Numbered from the stretch's first letter, positions 1-7,998 are shown. The stretch: DNA of 28,192 nt from CBDUVZ01 sp965370805 (GCA_965370805.1 CBDUVZ010000025.1:1-28192); one strand, 5' to 3'. A program made the numbers and translations. The notes: a model not told the origin generated them from the sequence alone.

Positions 1-1122
1 GTCTATGAGCAGCCAAATCCGCCAAGATCACCCACACAAAAGCGCGAAGAGCCTTGCTACAACCGAATCAACGACCGGGTCTACTGCGCGAACTGGACCG
101 GTCACAACGTAACAATAATCGATGGTTCAGCTGATACCGTAGTATGCGTATTGCCCACTGGACGGTTTCCGTACGACTTCTGCGTGAACGAGGTCAACAA
201 CAAAGTCTACTGCTCTGGCTTCGGCAGCGACAACGTTACGGTAATCGATGGCTCCTCCGACTCTGTAGTTGCGATCATTACTGTGGGCGACGGGCCGGAA
301 TTTCTGTGCTGGAACCCGGAGGGAAATAAGACCTACTGTACGAACCTTGCAAGCAACACCGTCACTGTTATCGACGGTGCGTCCAATGTCGTAATCGCGA
401 CCGTGCCGACCGGCCTCGGTCCACTTGACATCTGCTACAGTCCCACAAGCGACAAGGTCTACTGCGCGAACTGGCGGAGCGACAATGTCACCGTGATCGA
501 CGGCACATCAGACTCTGTGGTCGCAACTGTACCAGCCGGACGTTTTCCAAGCTTCTTCTGCTACAATCCAAGAGCCGACAAGGCTTACTGCGCCAATTGG
601 GGAAGTGACAACCTGACGGTACTCCAAGACACCAGCTCTGTCACCACCATTCCGGTAGGAAACGGACCGGAGACTATGTGCTATAACCCCACGGACAACA
701 AGGTCTTCTGTACGAACATCGCGACGAGGGATGTAACCATCATTGACGGGACCACCGATAGTGTAGTAGGGTCAATTCCGACGGGCGGCTGTGACCCCAT
801 GTTTATTTCCTGCAACCCGGCTCAGAACCGCATCTACGTCACTAATTACGCAGACGGGACTATAGCAGTAATCAAAGATTCGGCGGTCACTGCCGTCGGA
901 GACATTGCCACGGCCAGATATCCGTCTGCTGTGAACCAGACATACCTGGGAACTGTCCTGTCTCTAGCTGGTGCTGAACGAGCGTTTCTCCTCGACATCA
1001 CCGGTCGGAAGGTAGCTGACCTAGAACCCGGCGAGAACAACATTCGTGCTCTCGCGCCCGGTATCTACTTCATTCGCGAGGAACAGAACAGCAAGACCCG
1101 CAAGGTTATCATCACGCGGTAG
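1..1122 (+). CDS. Secreted YVTN-type beta-propeller protein with C-terminal sorting-like domain (5' partial)
   Basis: The frame is open to the left edge, so the N-terminus and signal peptide lie outside the window. From about base 55 there are seven repeats of about 42 residues, each of the form C-Y-N-P-x5-V-Y-C-A-N-W-x-S-D-N-V-T-V-I-D-G-x-x-D-S-V-V. This is the YVTN/NHL-like blade pattern, and seven copies make one full propeller. The last blade loses its cysteines (VYVTNY). Residues about 325-373 of the visible frame form a small beta domain (LLDITGRKV ... LAPGIYFIREE ... KVIITR) resembling the sorting or anchoring tails of type-IX-like secreted proteins in FCB and WOR-3 genomes. The protein is probably extracellular or surface-bound; ligand and role are unknown. 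Roughly the first 18 codons do not resemble a blade, which suggests another domain or a frame disturbance upstream. An internal TTG at 151 is not the real start because blade 1 lies before it. Confidence 0.85.
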   Translation, partial: VYEQPNPPRSPTQKREEPCYNRINDRVYCANWTGHNVTIIDGSADTVVCVLPTGRFPYDFCVNEVNNKVYCSGFGSDNVTVIDGSSDSVVAIITVGDGPEFLCWNPEGNKTYCTNLASNTVTVIDGASNVVIATVPTGLGPLDICYSPTSDKVYCANWRSDNVTVIDGTSDSVVATVPAGRFPSFFCYNPRADKAYCANWGSDNLTVLQDTSSVTTIPVGNGPETMCYNPTDNKVFCTNIATRDVTIIDGTTDSVVGSIPTGGCDPMFISCNPAQNRIYVTNYADGTIAVIKDSAVTAVGDIATARYPSAVNQTYLGTVLSLAGAERAFLLDITGRKVADLEPGENNIRALAPGIYFIREEQNSKTRKVIITR

Positions 1123-1141
1123 CCTTGCGGGGATTAGGGAG

Positions 1142-1170
1142 AGAATTAGAGAGAATTAGGAGAATTAGGG
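1142..1170 (+). repeat. Short direct repeat, AGAATTAG units
   Basis: Three close copies of AGAATTAG(G) lie immediately after the propeller gene. The last copy runs into a block (GAATTAGGGACAACCACCT) that recurs with few changes near 1744-1760, so it belongs to the duplicated, degraded sequence between the propeller and SEC-C genes. Confidence 0.6.
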
Positions 1171-1189
1171 ACAACCACCTATTACGGAG

Positions 1190-1312
1190 CGATGTCAAGG
1201 AGTGGCATGACAAGATGGTGGAACTGGTCGAGAGGATGCTGAAGCTTCATAAGGACCTGCCCAAGGCAAAGACGCCCCACGAGCACGAGTCCATCGAGCG
1301 CACAAAGATGGC
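1190..1312 (+). pseudogene. Remnant of C-terminal tail of an Eco57I/PglX-type adenine-specific DNA methylase
   Basis: In frame +3 the translation reads DVKEWHDKMVELVERMLKLH, then KDLPKAKTPHEHESIER. Type IIG and PglX-like N6-adenine methylases end with a coiled segment of the form 'HDxMVxLVExMLxLHKxLxxAKTPHExxxxxR' before a terminal 'IDxLVYELYGLTEEEI'. Only this tail is present; no catalytic NPPY motif or target-recognition domain is found around it, and the reading runs out of the family at about 1312 (TKMALPMF...). I read it as a relic left by loss or rearrangement of a restriction-modification gene. The family assignment is from remembered consensus. The frame stays open from 1125 to 1475, so a naive gene call of 116 aa is possible, but the rest of that frame is not family-like. 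Confidence 0.6.
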
Positions 1313-1320
1313 ACTTCCTA

Positions 1321-1400
1321 TGTTTCTGAGCGATGTCAAGGCCCGGCGCGGCAGGATGGGGCGAGCTGGTCGAGCGGATGCTGGGGTCGCACAAGGGCTG
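1321..1400 (+). pseudogene. Second, frameshifted copy of the methylase-tail segment
   Basis: Bases 1331-1400 can be aligned to 1191-1260: GATGTCAAGG, then an AGGATGG/AAGATGG block, then CTGGTCGAGCGGATGCTG against CTGGTCGAGAGGATGCTG. A one-base insertion puts the conserved LVERML reading out of frame. The 20 bases just before and into this copy (1321-1340) occur exactly again at 1761-1780, giving three related junctions near 1190, 1330 and 1771. This looks like local duplication followed by decay. Confidence 0.55.
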
Positions 1401-1477
1401 TGGTGCCTGCGGCGATTGCAGATTGCAGAGGTCAGAATGGGATGCCGACGCACGTCGGTAGATAGGAGACAGTAGCC

Positions 1478-1738
1478 ATGGCTGGCTTAGGGACCCACGA
1501 GAATCCCGCCGTAGTCCGCGTGCGCTCAACGGAACGGGTGGAGGAAATCATGGTAATCTGCAACGAGCACGGATGGAAAGTCATCGCCAGCATTGAGCCG
1601 GACAAGCCGGAGGACATTTCCGACGTCGAGCGACTTCTCCATGCACCGAAGACGGCAAGGACCCAGGTCAGAGTGGGTCGCAATGACCCTTGTCCGTGCG
1701 GCAGTGGAAAGAAGTACAAGAAATGCTGTGGAAGGTAG
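1478..1738 (+). CDS. SEC-C motif metal-binding protein (PBPRA1643-like family)
   Basis: This 86-aa protein has two parts. Residues 1-60 follow the small-family pattern LGT.E.PAVVRV.S.ERV.EI..ICNEHGWKVI..IEPDKPEDISDVE. Residues 68-86 are a canonical SEC-C zinc-binding tail, VGRNDPCPCGSGKKYKKCCG, the same metal-binding module found at the end of SecA. Length and order match the short SWIM/SEC-C proteins known as the PBPRA1643 family, whose function is not established. An AGGAGA ribosome site lies 9-10 nt before the ATG. The gene is intact although it sits among methylase-tail remnants and degenerate repeats. Confidence 0.85.
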   Translation: MAGLGTHENPAVVRVRSTERVEEIMVICNEHGWKVIASIEPDKPEDISDVERLLHAPKTARTQVRVGRNDPCPCGSGKKYKKCCGR

Positions 1739-1760
1739 ATGGGGAATTGGGGCAACTACC

Positions 1761-1780
1761 TGTTTCTGAGCGATGTCAAG
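1761..1780 (+). repeat. 20-bp exact repeat of 1321-1340
   Basis: TGTTTCTGAGCGATGTCAAG is identical in both places, and a shorter version (CGATGTCAAGG) begins the methylase-tail remnant at 1190. With the preceding GGGCAACTACCT block it marks a third junction of the same eroded duplication; no methylase-like sequence follows this copy. Confidence 0.7.
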
Positions 1781-1894
1781 ACAAACGGTGACACTAGCCG
1801 TCCCCTTCCCATGAAGATTGACAAGAAAGACGACCAGCCGCAGTTGGATGGGTAGGAGTGAAATAGTGCGTGCCTGAAACCCCGGAACTCTCGC

Positions 1895-2122
1895 GTGTCG
1901 GTTGCCGTGTCGGACACCGTCATGAGCGGGTTCATGGGTGTCATGTCGGGCTTCGTGGCGAATGCCGTGACCGTTCTCGCCTAGAACTCCGTTGCGGTGT
2001 TCGTGACGGATTTCGTGTCGAGTCAGATGAGGAAGAGCGTGACCGAAGTCGTGGCGAAGGTCGTGACGAACACCGTGTCGGACTTCGTGACCGATGTCAT
2101 CAAGAGGAAGGTGACGATGCCG
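1895..2122 (+). repeat. Degenerate tandem array A, 12-bp period (about 19 units)
   Basis: From GTGTCGGTTGCC at 1895 onward the sequence divides into 12-base units of the form GTG-WCG-RAY-TTC (for example GTGACGGATTTC at 2003, GTGACGAACACC at 2063, GTGTCGGACTTC at 2075). The matching frame reads V-(S/T/A)-(D/N/E/K)-(F/V/T) repeatedly, but it is interrupted by a TAG in the unit at 1979-1990 and has no convincing start. A GTG at 1997 would give a 65-aa product made mostly of the array. I treat it as a minisatellite-like element, possibly the relic of a low-complexity gene. Confidence 0.7.
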
Positions 2123-2451
2123 GTCTGGAGGGTCGAGATATTGTCAAATGTTGTGGATGCAGCTTTGTCGAACGCATCCGAGAACAAACGGTGACGTTAA
2201 CCTATTCCCGCCCTGTCCAATTCGAGTCTGAGTCTCCCGCCTTGTGCCTCAGGTATGTCGGGGACATGCCATTTCTTGGGGATTCGCGGGCTGGGATTGG
2301 CAGTCCTGCCTGGCGGCCGTGTGTTTGCTCCTGATTTGGCCCATGATACAAAGAATTATCATTTGGCGCCGGCGGGAATCAGGGCTAAGAGACGGTCCGG
2401 CAAGCAGATATGCGCTATCTGCCGAACTACCCTCCCCGGCCCCCTGAATAG
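2123..2451. other. Stretch between the two arrays without a supportable gene
   Basis: Only short open frames occur here, and none has a recognisable domain, a good ribosome site or consistent codon use. I see no tRNA-like or terminator-like structure. The segment around 2253-2290 (TGTCGGGGACATGCC...) has the look of a dispersed repeat, but there is no second copy in the window to prove it. Confidence 0.4.
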
Positions 2452-2739
2452 TTGTCCAAAGGCTTGTCCTGAGACTTCCTGCAGCATTTGCCCGAGGATT
2501 TGAACCAGGTATTGCTGGAGCATTTGTCCAAAGATTTGCCTCAAGATTTGCCGGAGGATTTGTCCAAAGATTTCGGACAAGATTTGCCGGAGGATTTGCC
2601 TGGAGATTTGGAGCAGATATTGTCACAGCATTTCTCCAGGTATTTGCCCGGAGATTTCCCCGATGATTTCGCCAGGGACTTGCCGAGAGATTTCCTGCAG
2701 TACTTGCCGGAAGACTTGTCGGAGGATTTCCTCCGCGCA
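2452..2739 (+). repeat. Degenerate tandem array B, 12-bp period (24 units)
   Basis: The whole stretch divides into 12-base units around GAT-TTG-CCG-GAG (variants TTGTCCAAAGAT, TTGCCTCAAGAT, TTCCTGCAGTAC). Read in frame it gives (L/F)-(P/S)-(E/K/Q/R)-D repeats. A TGA in the second unit interrupts the frame, and there is no start codon with a ribosome site, so a real protein is unlikely. The opposite strand is also open across the array in other frames (ANLxTN and GQILRQ types), as expected of a period divisible by three. Unit sequence differs from array A, but both share the 12-bp period and a GAY-TTS core. Confidence 0.75.
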
Positions 2740-3002
2740 AGCGGATTCCAGGTTGGCTATCTGAAGTTCATCGTTTCGGCAAGTACGGCCCGCCCAGGAT
2801 ATTCAGCCCGGGGGGAAGATAAGGGGGCACAATCGGAATAGCTGGCCGCGTACCGCCGACCGCTATCCACTGACGGCAGAACAGAAATCGCGGCAGGGAT
2901 GCCGCTCCCACAGCTCAGGAGAAATCCAAATGACTCAATGCCTAACGGAGAAGAAACGGTTACGCCCATTCCCGTCCACAGTAGGGCCGACGCCGGGTTC
3001 GT
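2740..3002. repeat. Non-coding stretch with a dispersed palindromic element
   Basis: No gene is supported. Bases 2884-2912 read AGAAATCGCGGCAGGGATGC followed by CGCTCCCAC and contain a perfect GCGGCA-GGGA-TGCCGC hairpin (2890-2905). This GTGGGAGCGGCATCCCTGCCGCGATT type of block is, to my recollection, a common dispersed intergenic repeat in several bacterial genomes. Only one copy lies in this window. Confidence 0.45.
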
Positions 3003-3713
3003 TCATTCGCGGCCTTGCCATGCGGTCAGGACTTGTTCTACCAGCGGCATAACCAGGCTGCGGGCATCCCAACGGTCATAACCTTTGACGAGCATCCGGT
3101 CGTAGTCGGTTTCAGTATGACGGATGTGGGCGATGGCCGCCAGTTTCACCGCATCTTTGTCCAGCCGTTTTGCCGCCTGCGAACGGCCAACCCGGCCGCT
3201 GTACTTCCGGCAGGCATGTTCGGCGATGGCCTTTTCCCTGCCTTGCGGACAGCAGGGGAACAGCTCGCGCACGCGCCGGGCGAAGCTCTCGACGTACTCG
3301 TGGTCGAGTTCGATTCTTCGCACCGCCTCACGTTCCCGCCGCCGTTCCCTGATTTCCCGGTCATCAAGGCACTCCTGCTGCGCTTTGTCCAGTGCTTCAT
3401 CTTCCACGAGCAAGCCCTGACGTTCGTAGCGCCTCCGGGCCCGGCTCCATTTCAGCACAACTGCGCTGAGCGTTGAATGCTTGCGGGCGCGTCTGGTCAG
3501 CGCGGCATTGCCTGAAGGAAGAAAGATCAGATGGTCCAGGTCCCCGCAGGACAGGCAGAGGCAGCCTTTGTCTCGGTCCAGTGTAATCCAGGCCTTGGAG
3601 CCCAGTTGCTCGCCACACTCGTCGCAGACCGATTTCCGGTTTGAGATGAAAACCTTGAGCCCGGCCGGAGCCGGTTGTTTTCGGCTGCTGGACTTACGGT
3701 TGCCCGGTGTCAT
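3003..3713 (-). CDS. DUF2293 domain protein
   Basis: This 236-aa protein has an N-terminal part carrying two CxxC pairs (CDECG and CLCLSCGD, about residues 34-56), probably a zinc ribbon, followed by a charged helical middle and a C-terminal domain (about 165-230). The C-terminal domain contains AKRLDKDAVKLAAIAHIRHTETDYD and ends DARSLVMPLVEQVLTAW. The 'HIRHxET.YD.LL..G..R..AR..V' pattern is that of DUF2293, a family without assigned function. ATG at 3713 has no strong ribosome site. A candidate promoter lies upstream (TTGACG at 3778-3773, 16 nt, CACAAT at 3756-3751). The gene is isolated from its same-strand neighbours and may be monocistronic. Confidence 0.75.
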   Translation of the reverse strand: MTPGNRKSSSRKQPAPAGLKVFISNRKSVCDECGEQLGSKAWITLDRDKGCLCLSCGDLDHLIFLPSGNAALTRRARKHSTLSAVVLKWSRARRRYERQGLLVEDEALDKAQQECLDDREIRERRREREAVRRIELDHEYVESFARRVRELFPCCPQGREKAIAEHACRKYSGRVGRSQAAKRLDKDAVKLAAIAHIRHTETDYDRMLVKGYDRWDARSLVMPLVEQVLTAWQGRE

Positions 3714-3750
3714 TGCGCCGGCTCAGGGTTGGCTGCGTTCGCCACGCCTA

Positions 3751-3778
3751 ATTGTGTCTTCAGATGAGTTTGCGTCAA
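3751..3778 (-). promoter_or_regulatory. Candidate promoter for the DUF2293 gene
   Basis: On the minus strand TTGACG (-35) is followed after 16 nt by CACAAT (-10, four of six consensus bases), about 38 nt before the ATG. It fits the TTGAC-type promoters seen elsewhere in the window but has the weakest -10 of the set. Confidence 0.4.
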
Positions 3779-3888
3779 GGCCGGACCGGTGTTTGGCACA
3801 AGCGGCGATTGTAGCCTGTTTCCGTTCGCTGATGACGTCGCAACGATGGAGTCGTTGTACTCCAAGCCGGACCGTTGATCGCGATCTG

Positions 3889-3928
3889 TCACCCTCACCT
3901 TTCTCCTCTCCCTCAAGGGAGAGGGAGT
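3889..3928. repeat. Dispersed CCCTCACC...GGGAGAGGG palindromic repeat, possible terminator
   Basis: It contains a perfect inverted repeat, CTCTCCCT (3906-3913), CA, AGGGAGAG (3916-3923). The same family occurs inside the coding sequence at 17610-17643. Here it lies 35 bases after the stop of the Fe-S protein gene on the minus strand, so the hairpin could end that operon's transcript, although no T-run follows. Confidence 0.6.
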
Positions 3929-3962
3929 AGCTTCTGACGGTTGCTGAGAGACTGGCGGAGTT

Positions 3963-5144
3963 CTAGTCTTCGAGTGAGTCGGCGAGGAGTTCGGCGATGT
4001 CTTTGACCTGGATGTCCAGGTTCATGGTCTTGACGCTGTCTTCGAACATTGTCAGACAGTAGGGGCAGGCGACGGCCAGAATCTGGGCGCCGGTGTCGGC
4101 TGCCTGTTTTGCGCGGACGTCGGCCAGCCTTTCGCCTTTGGGCCATTCGAGCCAGAGCCCGCCGCTGCCGCCGCCGCAGCAGACGCTGTTCTCTCGATTG
4201 AACTCGGGGATTTCGACCAGTTCCAGGTCCGGAATACTCATGAGGACCTGTCTCGGTTCTTCGTAGATGCCGTTCTGGCGTCCGAGGGTGCAGGGGTCGT
4301 GGTACACCACTTTTCGGCTCAGCGGTTTCTCCGGGGTGAGTTTGCCCTGCTCGATGAGTTGGGCAAAGAGTTGGGTCGCGTGGATTGCCTCAAATGTGGC
4401 TTCGAGTTCGGGGTAGTCTTTCCTGAAACTGTTGAGACAGTGGGGCGAGGTTGTCAGCAGTTTCTTCACGCCGGATTTCCCGAGCAGCTTGATGTTGGAT
4501 TCGGCTACCTGCTTGAATGCCTTTTCCGCACCGGCTTTCCGGATTGCTTCGCCGCAGCAGGATTGCCTGTTGCCGAGGATGCCGAACGATACCCCGGCTT
4601 GCCTGAGTACTACTGCAGTTGCCCGGGCGATTTTCTGGCACCGCGGGTCGTAGTCCGTGGTGCAGCAGGTAAACCAGGCGTAGTCCATTTCCGGCTGGAA
4701 CAGGGGCAGGTCCAGGCCCTTTGCCCAGTCGAAGCGTTTTTCCTCGGGCTGGCTCAGCGGGTTGCCGTTGCTGTACAGGCTGGAGATGGTGGTTCGGAGC
4801 GGCGCGGGTACTGATTCGCTCTCAACCATGATGCGGCGAACCGCACGCAGCATCTTGGCGATGTCCAGACCGCGCGGACATTGGTTATAGCAGGCATCGC
4901 AACCAACGCACCGGTACAGTTCGGTGACTTCGCGGGCGATTTCGTCTTTGTCCTCGGAGTTCAGCACCGCGCCCAGCTTTACCGATTGGGCAAGCCGGTG
5001 GGCCAGGAAGTCGACGCCGGCCACCTGGTACCACGGACAGAGCGCGGTGCACATGCCGCACTGGTAGCACTTGAGTGCTTCTTTGTCACCGTATTCGAGA
5101 ATCAGGTCCCTGATTTCGAAGTCGGGGACGAGCAGGTCGGGCAC
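3963..5144 (-). CDS. CCG-domain iron-sulfur protein (HdrD/GlpC-like)
   Basis: This 393-aa protein begins with two ferredoxin-type 4Fe-4S motifs, CYQCGMCTALCP (about residues 25-36) and CVGCDACYNQCP (about 78-89). Two cysteine-rich CCG (DUF224) domains follow: the first with CC at about 165 and CCGEA near 200, the second with HDPC, CCGGGSGG and ACPYC near the C-terminus. Such subunits pass electrons in heterodisulfide reductase, glycerol-3-phosphate and lactate-oxidase complexes, and the CCG cysteines bind a cluster at a disulfide-reducing site. No HdrA, HdrB or flavin subunit is nearby, so the partner is unknown. The GTG start follows the TldE stop by one base, making it the last gene of the cluster and translationally coupled. 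Confidence 0.85.
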   Translation of the reverse strand: MPDLLVPDFEIRDLILEYGDKEALKCYQCGMCTALCPWYQVAGVDFLAHRLAQSVKLGAVLNSEDKDEIAREVTELYRCVGCDACYNQCPRGLDIAKMLRAVRRIMVESESVPAPLRTTISSLYSNGNPLSQPEEKRFDWAKGLDLPLFQPEMDYAWFTCCTTDYDPRCQKIARATAVVLRQAGVSFGILGNRQSCCGEAIRKAGAEKAFKQVAESNIKLLGKSGVKKLLTTSPHCLNSFRKDYPELEATFEAIHATQLFAQLIEQGKLTPEKPLSRKVVYHDPCTLGRQNGIYEEPRQVLMSIPDLELVEIPEFNRENSVCCGGGSGGLWLEWPKGERLADVRAKQAADTGAQILAVACPYCLTMFEDSVKTMNLDIQVKDIAELLADSLED

Positions 5145-5145
5145 G

Positions 5146-6537
5146 TCAGCCGGCTACTTTCAGGTTGTTGAAGCGGACTACCTGCGGGCCGTAGTAGGAG
5201 CCGTGCCGGATGGTTTCCTTCGAGTAGTTGACGTCAGCCAGGGCCGGGAAGAAGTTGCCGACCAGAAGTCCGCCTTTGAATGGCATCGTCCTGCCGTTCT
5301 TGTGCAGCTCTCCGAGCCGGATTTCGCAGGCGAATTCGCCGCTGACGTCGTCCACGTTCCAGTCTGAAAAGGCCCTGATGACTACTACCGGGTCGTCCAT
5401 CAAATCCTCAGCCGTGTGTTTGCCGGGCGTAACGACCATGTTGCAGCGAGGCATGGCCGGGCCGATTCCCCGGTCGAGCAGGCCGAGGTATTCGACGTAT
5501 TTCCGGGTGCCGCGCAGGCCTTCGTAGTTGCCATCTTTGACCAGGGTGACTCGGCAGGCCGGGGTGGCGTCGTAAGCGGAGCAGACTTCCGACCTGACCC
5601 CGAACGGGAGGAGCGGGTCAGCTACCAGGTTGAGTCTTTCTCCTTTGATTTCAGCGTCGCCGGTCACCGGCTTGCCCCGTTCGTAGCGGGCCGACTTCTC
5701 GAAGACGAAGCGGGCGTTGTCGTGGAACAGCACCGGGTTGTCGGTGAATACCTCAGCCGTTGCCTCGGCCGACAGGGTTACCGGGCCGGCGAAGTCGGAT
5801 GGACTTCCGGCCAGGGCTATGGCGCGGGCGTTGTCGGCGCACAGCCCGGCAATCGCTTCCGGGTCGAGGTCCTGGAATCGGCGGGCGTGGAGTCGGGCGG
5901 TGTACTCACCGACGTGGCTATTGTCGGGTCGGGACACAAGGCAGATCTCGGCATCAACACTGGTTCTCGGGTAGTCCAGGTTCACGCCGGTGCTGGTGGC
6001 GACATGGGCCTGAGTGCGGCGGATGAAGAGTTCCAGGTTCGATACCTGAACCGATTCGTTCCTGCCGGCGGCCGCGATGACCGCGTTGTTAAACTTACGG
6101 GCCCGGGACAGGAGTTCGGGCTGGGACGTGCTCATCAGGTCCGGGTCGGCCAGTTCCACCATGGTGTATCGCGACGAGCCCGGAGGCAGGGAGTAGGGTT
6201 GGTTCTTCTGGCTTTTCGCACCGGCGACCAGGGGCGCGATAGTCCGACGCAGTTCGGATTCGCCGTCGGTGAGCACCTGGCCGACTGCCTCGCCCATGCA
6301 GGACTTGCCGTCGTGTTCGGATTCCGAGTAGACCGTGAGCCAGATGTTCTCGGTCGGGGCCGAGATGACTTCACGCGGGTCGGGATTGGGGAGGCTGTGA
6401 ACCTGACCGTCCCTGACCGTGACCAGGTTCGGGAGGCGGATGATCGTGGTGGCTTCGTTCTGATACCGGCGCAGGAACCAGTAGGCAACGTCCTGCTCTT
6501 TGTTCAGGGTCGCTTTGATTTTCTCAATATCCATCAT
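5146..6537 (-). CDS. tldE: TldE/PmbA-like subunit of the TldD/TldE protease
   Basis: This 463-aa protein belongs to the TldD/PmbA fold family but lacks the HExxxH metal motif present in its neighbour, as expected of TldE. In characterised cases TldD and TldE form a heterodimeric metalloprotease that degrades or trims unfolded and modified peptides (CcdA turnover, microcin B17 maturation), with TldE as the non-catalytic partner. ATGATG starts directly at the TldD stop (GGGGTGA-ATG), and the TldD tail supplies the ribosome site, so the two are made in equal amounts. The Fe-S protein follows at once. Assignment to TldE rather than a second TldD rests on the missing motif and the gene order. Confidence 0.85.
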   Translation of the reverse strand: MMDIEKIKATLNKEQDVAYWFLRRYQNEATTIIRLPNLVTVRDGQVHSLPNPDPREVISAPTENIWLTVYSESEHDGKSCMGEAVGQVLTDGESELRRTIAPLVAGAKSQKNQPYSLPPGSSRYTMVELADPDLMSTSQPELLSRARKFNNAVIAAAGRNESVQVSNLELFIRRTQAHVATSTGVNLDYPRTSVDAEICLVSRPDNSHVGEYTARLHARRFQDLDPEAIAGLCADNARAIALAGSPSDFAGPVTLSAEATAEVFTDNPVLFHDNARFVFEKSARYERGKPVTGDAEIKGERLNLVADPLLPFGVRSEVCSAYDATPACRVTLVKDGNYEGLRGTRKYVEYLGLLDRGIGPAMPRCNMVVTPGKHTAEDLMDDPVVVIRAFSDWNVDDVSGEFACEIRLGELHKNGRTMPFKGGLLVGNFFPALADVNYSKETIRHGSYYGPQVVRFNNLKVAG

Positions 6538-7971
6538 TCACCCCAGTTTCATCCGGCACCGGACGTACGGGCCGCCGGTTGAGACTCTTACCCATTCCTT
6601 GTGACCTTTGCCGCACATACCGGCGGATTCCATGCTGATATCGGTCGTGAGACCGTCAACGCTTGCCAGGACGTCAGGGACGTAGCCGGTGATTCCGACC
6701 TGGTAGAAGACCCTGCCGGTGAGCCTGCCACCTTTGATTTCGCGGCCGCGCATCGCCTGGAGCTGGACTCCCCAGCCGAGCGGGTCCTCCATGCCGCTTG
6801 AAGGTTGTTCGAGCAGAACGCCTTCGCCGGTGTCGGCGACCATTTCGTCCAGGGTCATGCCGCCTTTTTCCCGGGGCAGGGGCTCGAAGAAAGTGTTGGT
6901 CATCCGGGCGTAGATCGGGTGGTCGTAGGATTCGAGCCGGCCATTGGCGGACAGTTTCAGGCCCGGGAGGCGGTCTTTCATCATCAGAAAGGAGTAAAGG
7001 TCGGTCATCATCGTGGACTGGAGGATGCCGTTCCGGACCAGGACTACCGGTTCAGCAGCGAGCACGCCGTCGTCCGAGAAGAAGATGCTGCCGTTGCATC
7101 CGGTCCGGCCACCGAAGTCGATGATATTGACTAGGTCGGACCCGACCCGTTTGCCGATGAAGAAGCCGGCCCGGGCAGCACCGCGCATCATCGTATCGAG
7201 TTCGCAGCCGTGGCCGAACGACTCGTGAGCCAGGGTTCCGGCCAGGTCAGGGTCGAGGATTACCCGGTACTCTCCGGGCGGGATTTTGCCGGCACCGAGG
7301 TGCTCGATAGTCTGGTCCGCGGCCCGGTTCATCCAGGTTTCGTCGATTGCGTCGGCCGTCTCATGTCCGGTGCCGACTTTGAATGCGAAGTTGACCACCT
7401 GCCGGTCGCCGTCGCCGCCGAAGCAGACGAGGAAGATGGTTACCGTGCTTACGTCGGACGAGAGGAGGCGGTCGGGGCTGCAGAAGAGGCGATACTCGTG
7501 ACGGTTGGAATAAGCGGCCTGGGCGTTGATGATGCGTTTGTCACGGCCGGTCACGGTGGTGAATATCCGCTGGCAGATTTCCTGCTTGGTCTTCGCGTCG
7601 ACTTCGCCGGCGTCCTGTTTGAATTCGGTGGCGAAATGCCGGTCCAGGCGGCTGCCGTTTTCCGGCATCGGGCCGTCCTTGACCGTTACCGACGCGGCAA
7701 GGTCGCGGGTCAGTTTGAGCAGATAGCTTCTGTCCCCGAGCCGGTTCGTGGCGACCGAGTGGAACGTAGCGCCGTCCCAGACCGAGATCCTGACGCCGGG
7801 CTGAGGGGGTCTCGGGTTGACGGTTTCTTCGCTCTTGGACTTGGCTACGTTGAGCCCGCCGGCCTGCGTGACCAGCGTGCCGGCATAGGGAACAGTCTTG
7901 CACGCTTCGGCCACCAGTTCGGGCAGGAATCCGCGCAGTTCCTTGAGTTCAGGCGGCAGGTTGCCATTCAT
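6538..7971 (-). CDS. tldD: TldD metalloprotease, catalytic subunit
   Basis: This 477-aa protein carries GTLAHESFGHGCELD with HExxxH at residues 249-254, the zinc motif of TldD. A C-terminal Cys in SAGMCGKGHKE (about residue 453) corresponds to the third metal ligand of the family. The C-terminal glycine-rich region and overall length are typical of TldD. It probably forms a cytoplasmic heterodimer with the adjacent TldE and cleaves small, unfolded or modified peptides. The ATG is preceded by GTGAGGT at good spacing. The upstream DUF362 gene ends 27 nt before, so the two probably share a transcript. Confidence 0.9.
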   Translation of the reverse strand: MNGNLPPELKELRGFLPELVAEACKTVPYAGTLVTQAGGLNVAKSKSEETVNPRPPQPGVRISVWDGATFHSVATNRLGDRSYLLKLTRDLAASVTVKDGPMPENGSRLDRHFATEFKQDAGEVDAKTKQEICQRIFTTVTGRDKRIINAQAAYSNRHEYRLFCSPDRLLSSDVSTVTIFLVCFGGDGDRQVVNFAFKVGTGHETADAIDETWMNRAADQTIEHLGAGKIPPGEYRVILDPDLAGTLAHESFGHGCELDTMMRGAARAGFFIGKRVGSDLVNIIDFGGRTGCNGSIFFSDDGVLAAEPVVLVRNGILQSTMMTDLYSFLMMKDRLPGLKLSANGRLESYDHPIYARMTNTFFEPLPREKGGMTLDEMVADTGEGVLLEQPSSGMEDPLGWGVQLQAMRGREIKGGRLTGRVFYQVGITGYVPDVLASVDGLTTDISMESAGMCGKGHKEWVRVSTGGPYVRCRMKLG

Positions 7972-7998
7972 GGATTACCTCACTATGGAGGGAAATGG

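Noticed and set aside
1125..1475. Intact 116-aa gene
   Set aside because: Only residues about 23-63 resemble a known family (a methylase tail); the remainder is a frameshifted duplicate, and the start overlaps the end of the propeller region without a ribosome site.
2488..2841. 117-aa protein made of LPED-type repeats
   Set aside because: The repeat continues upstream through a stop codon, there is no ribosome site, and other frames on both strands are equally open because the period is a multiple of three.
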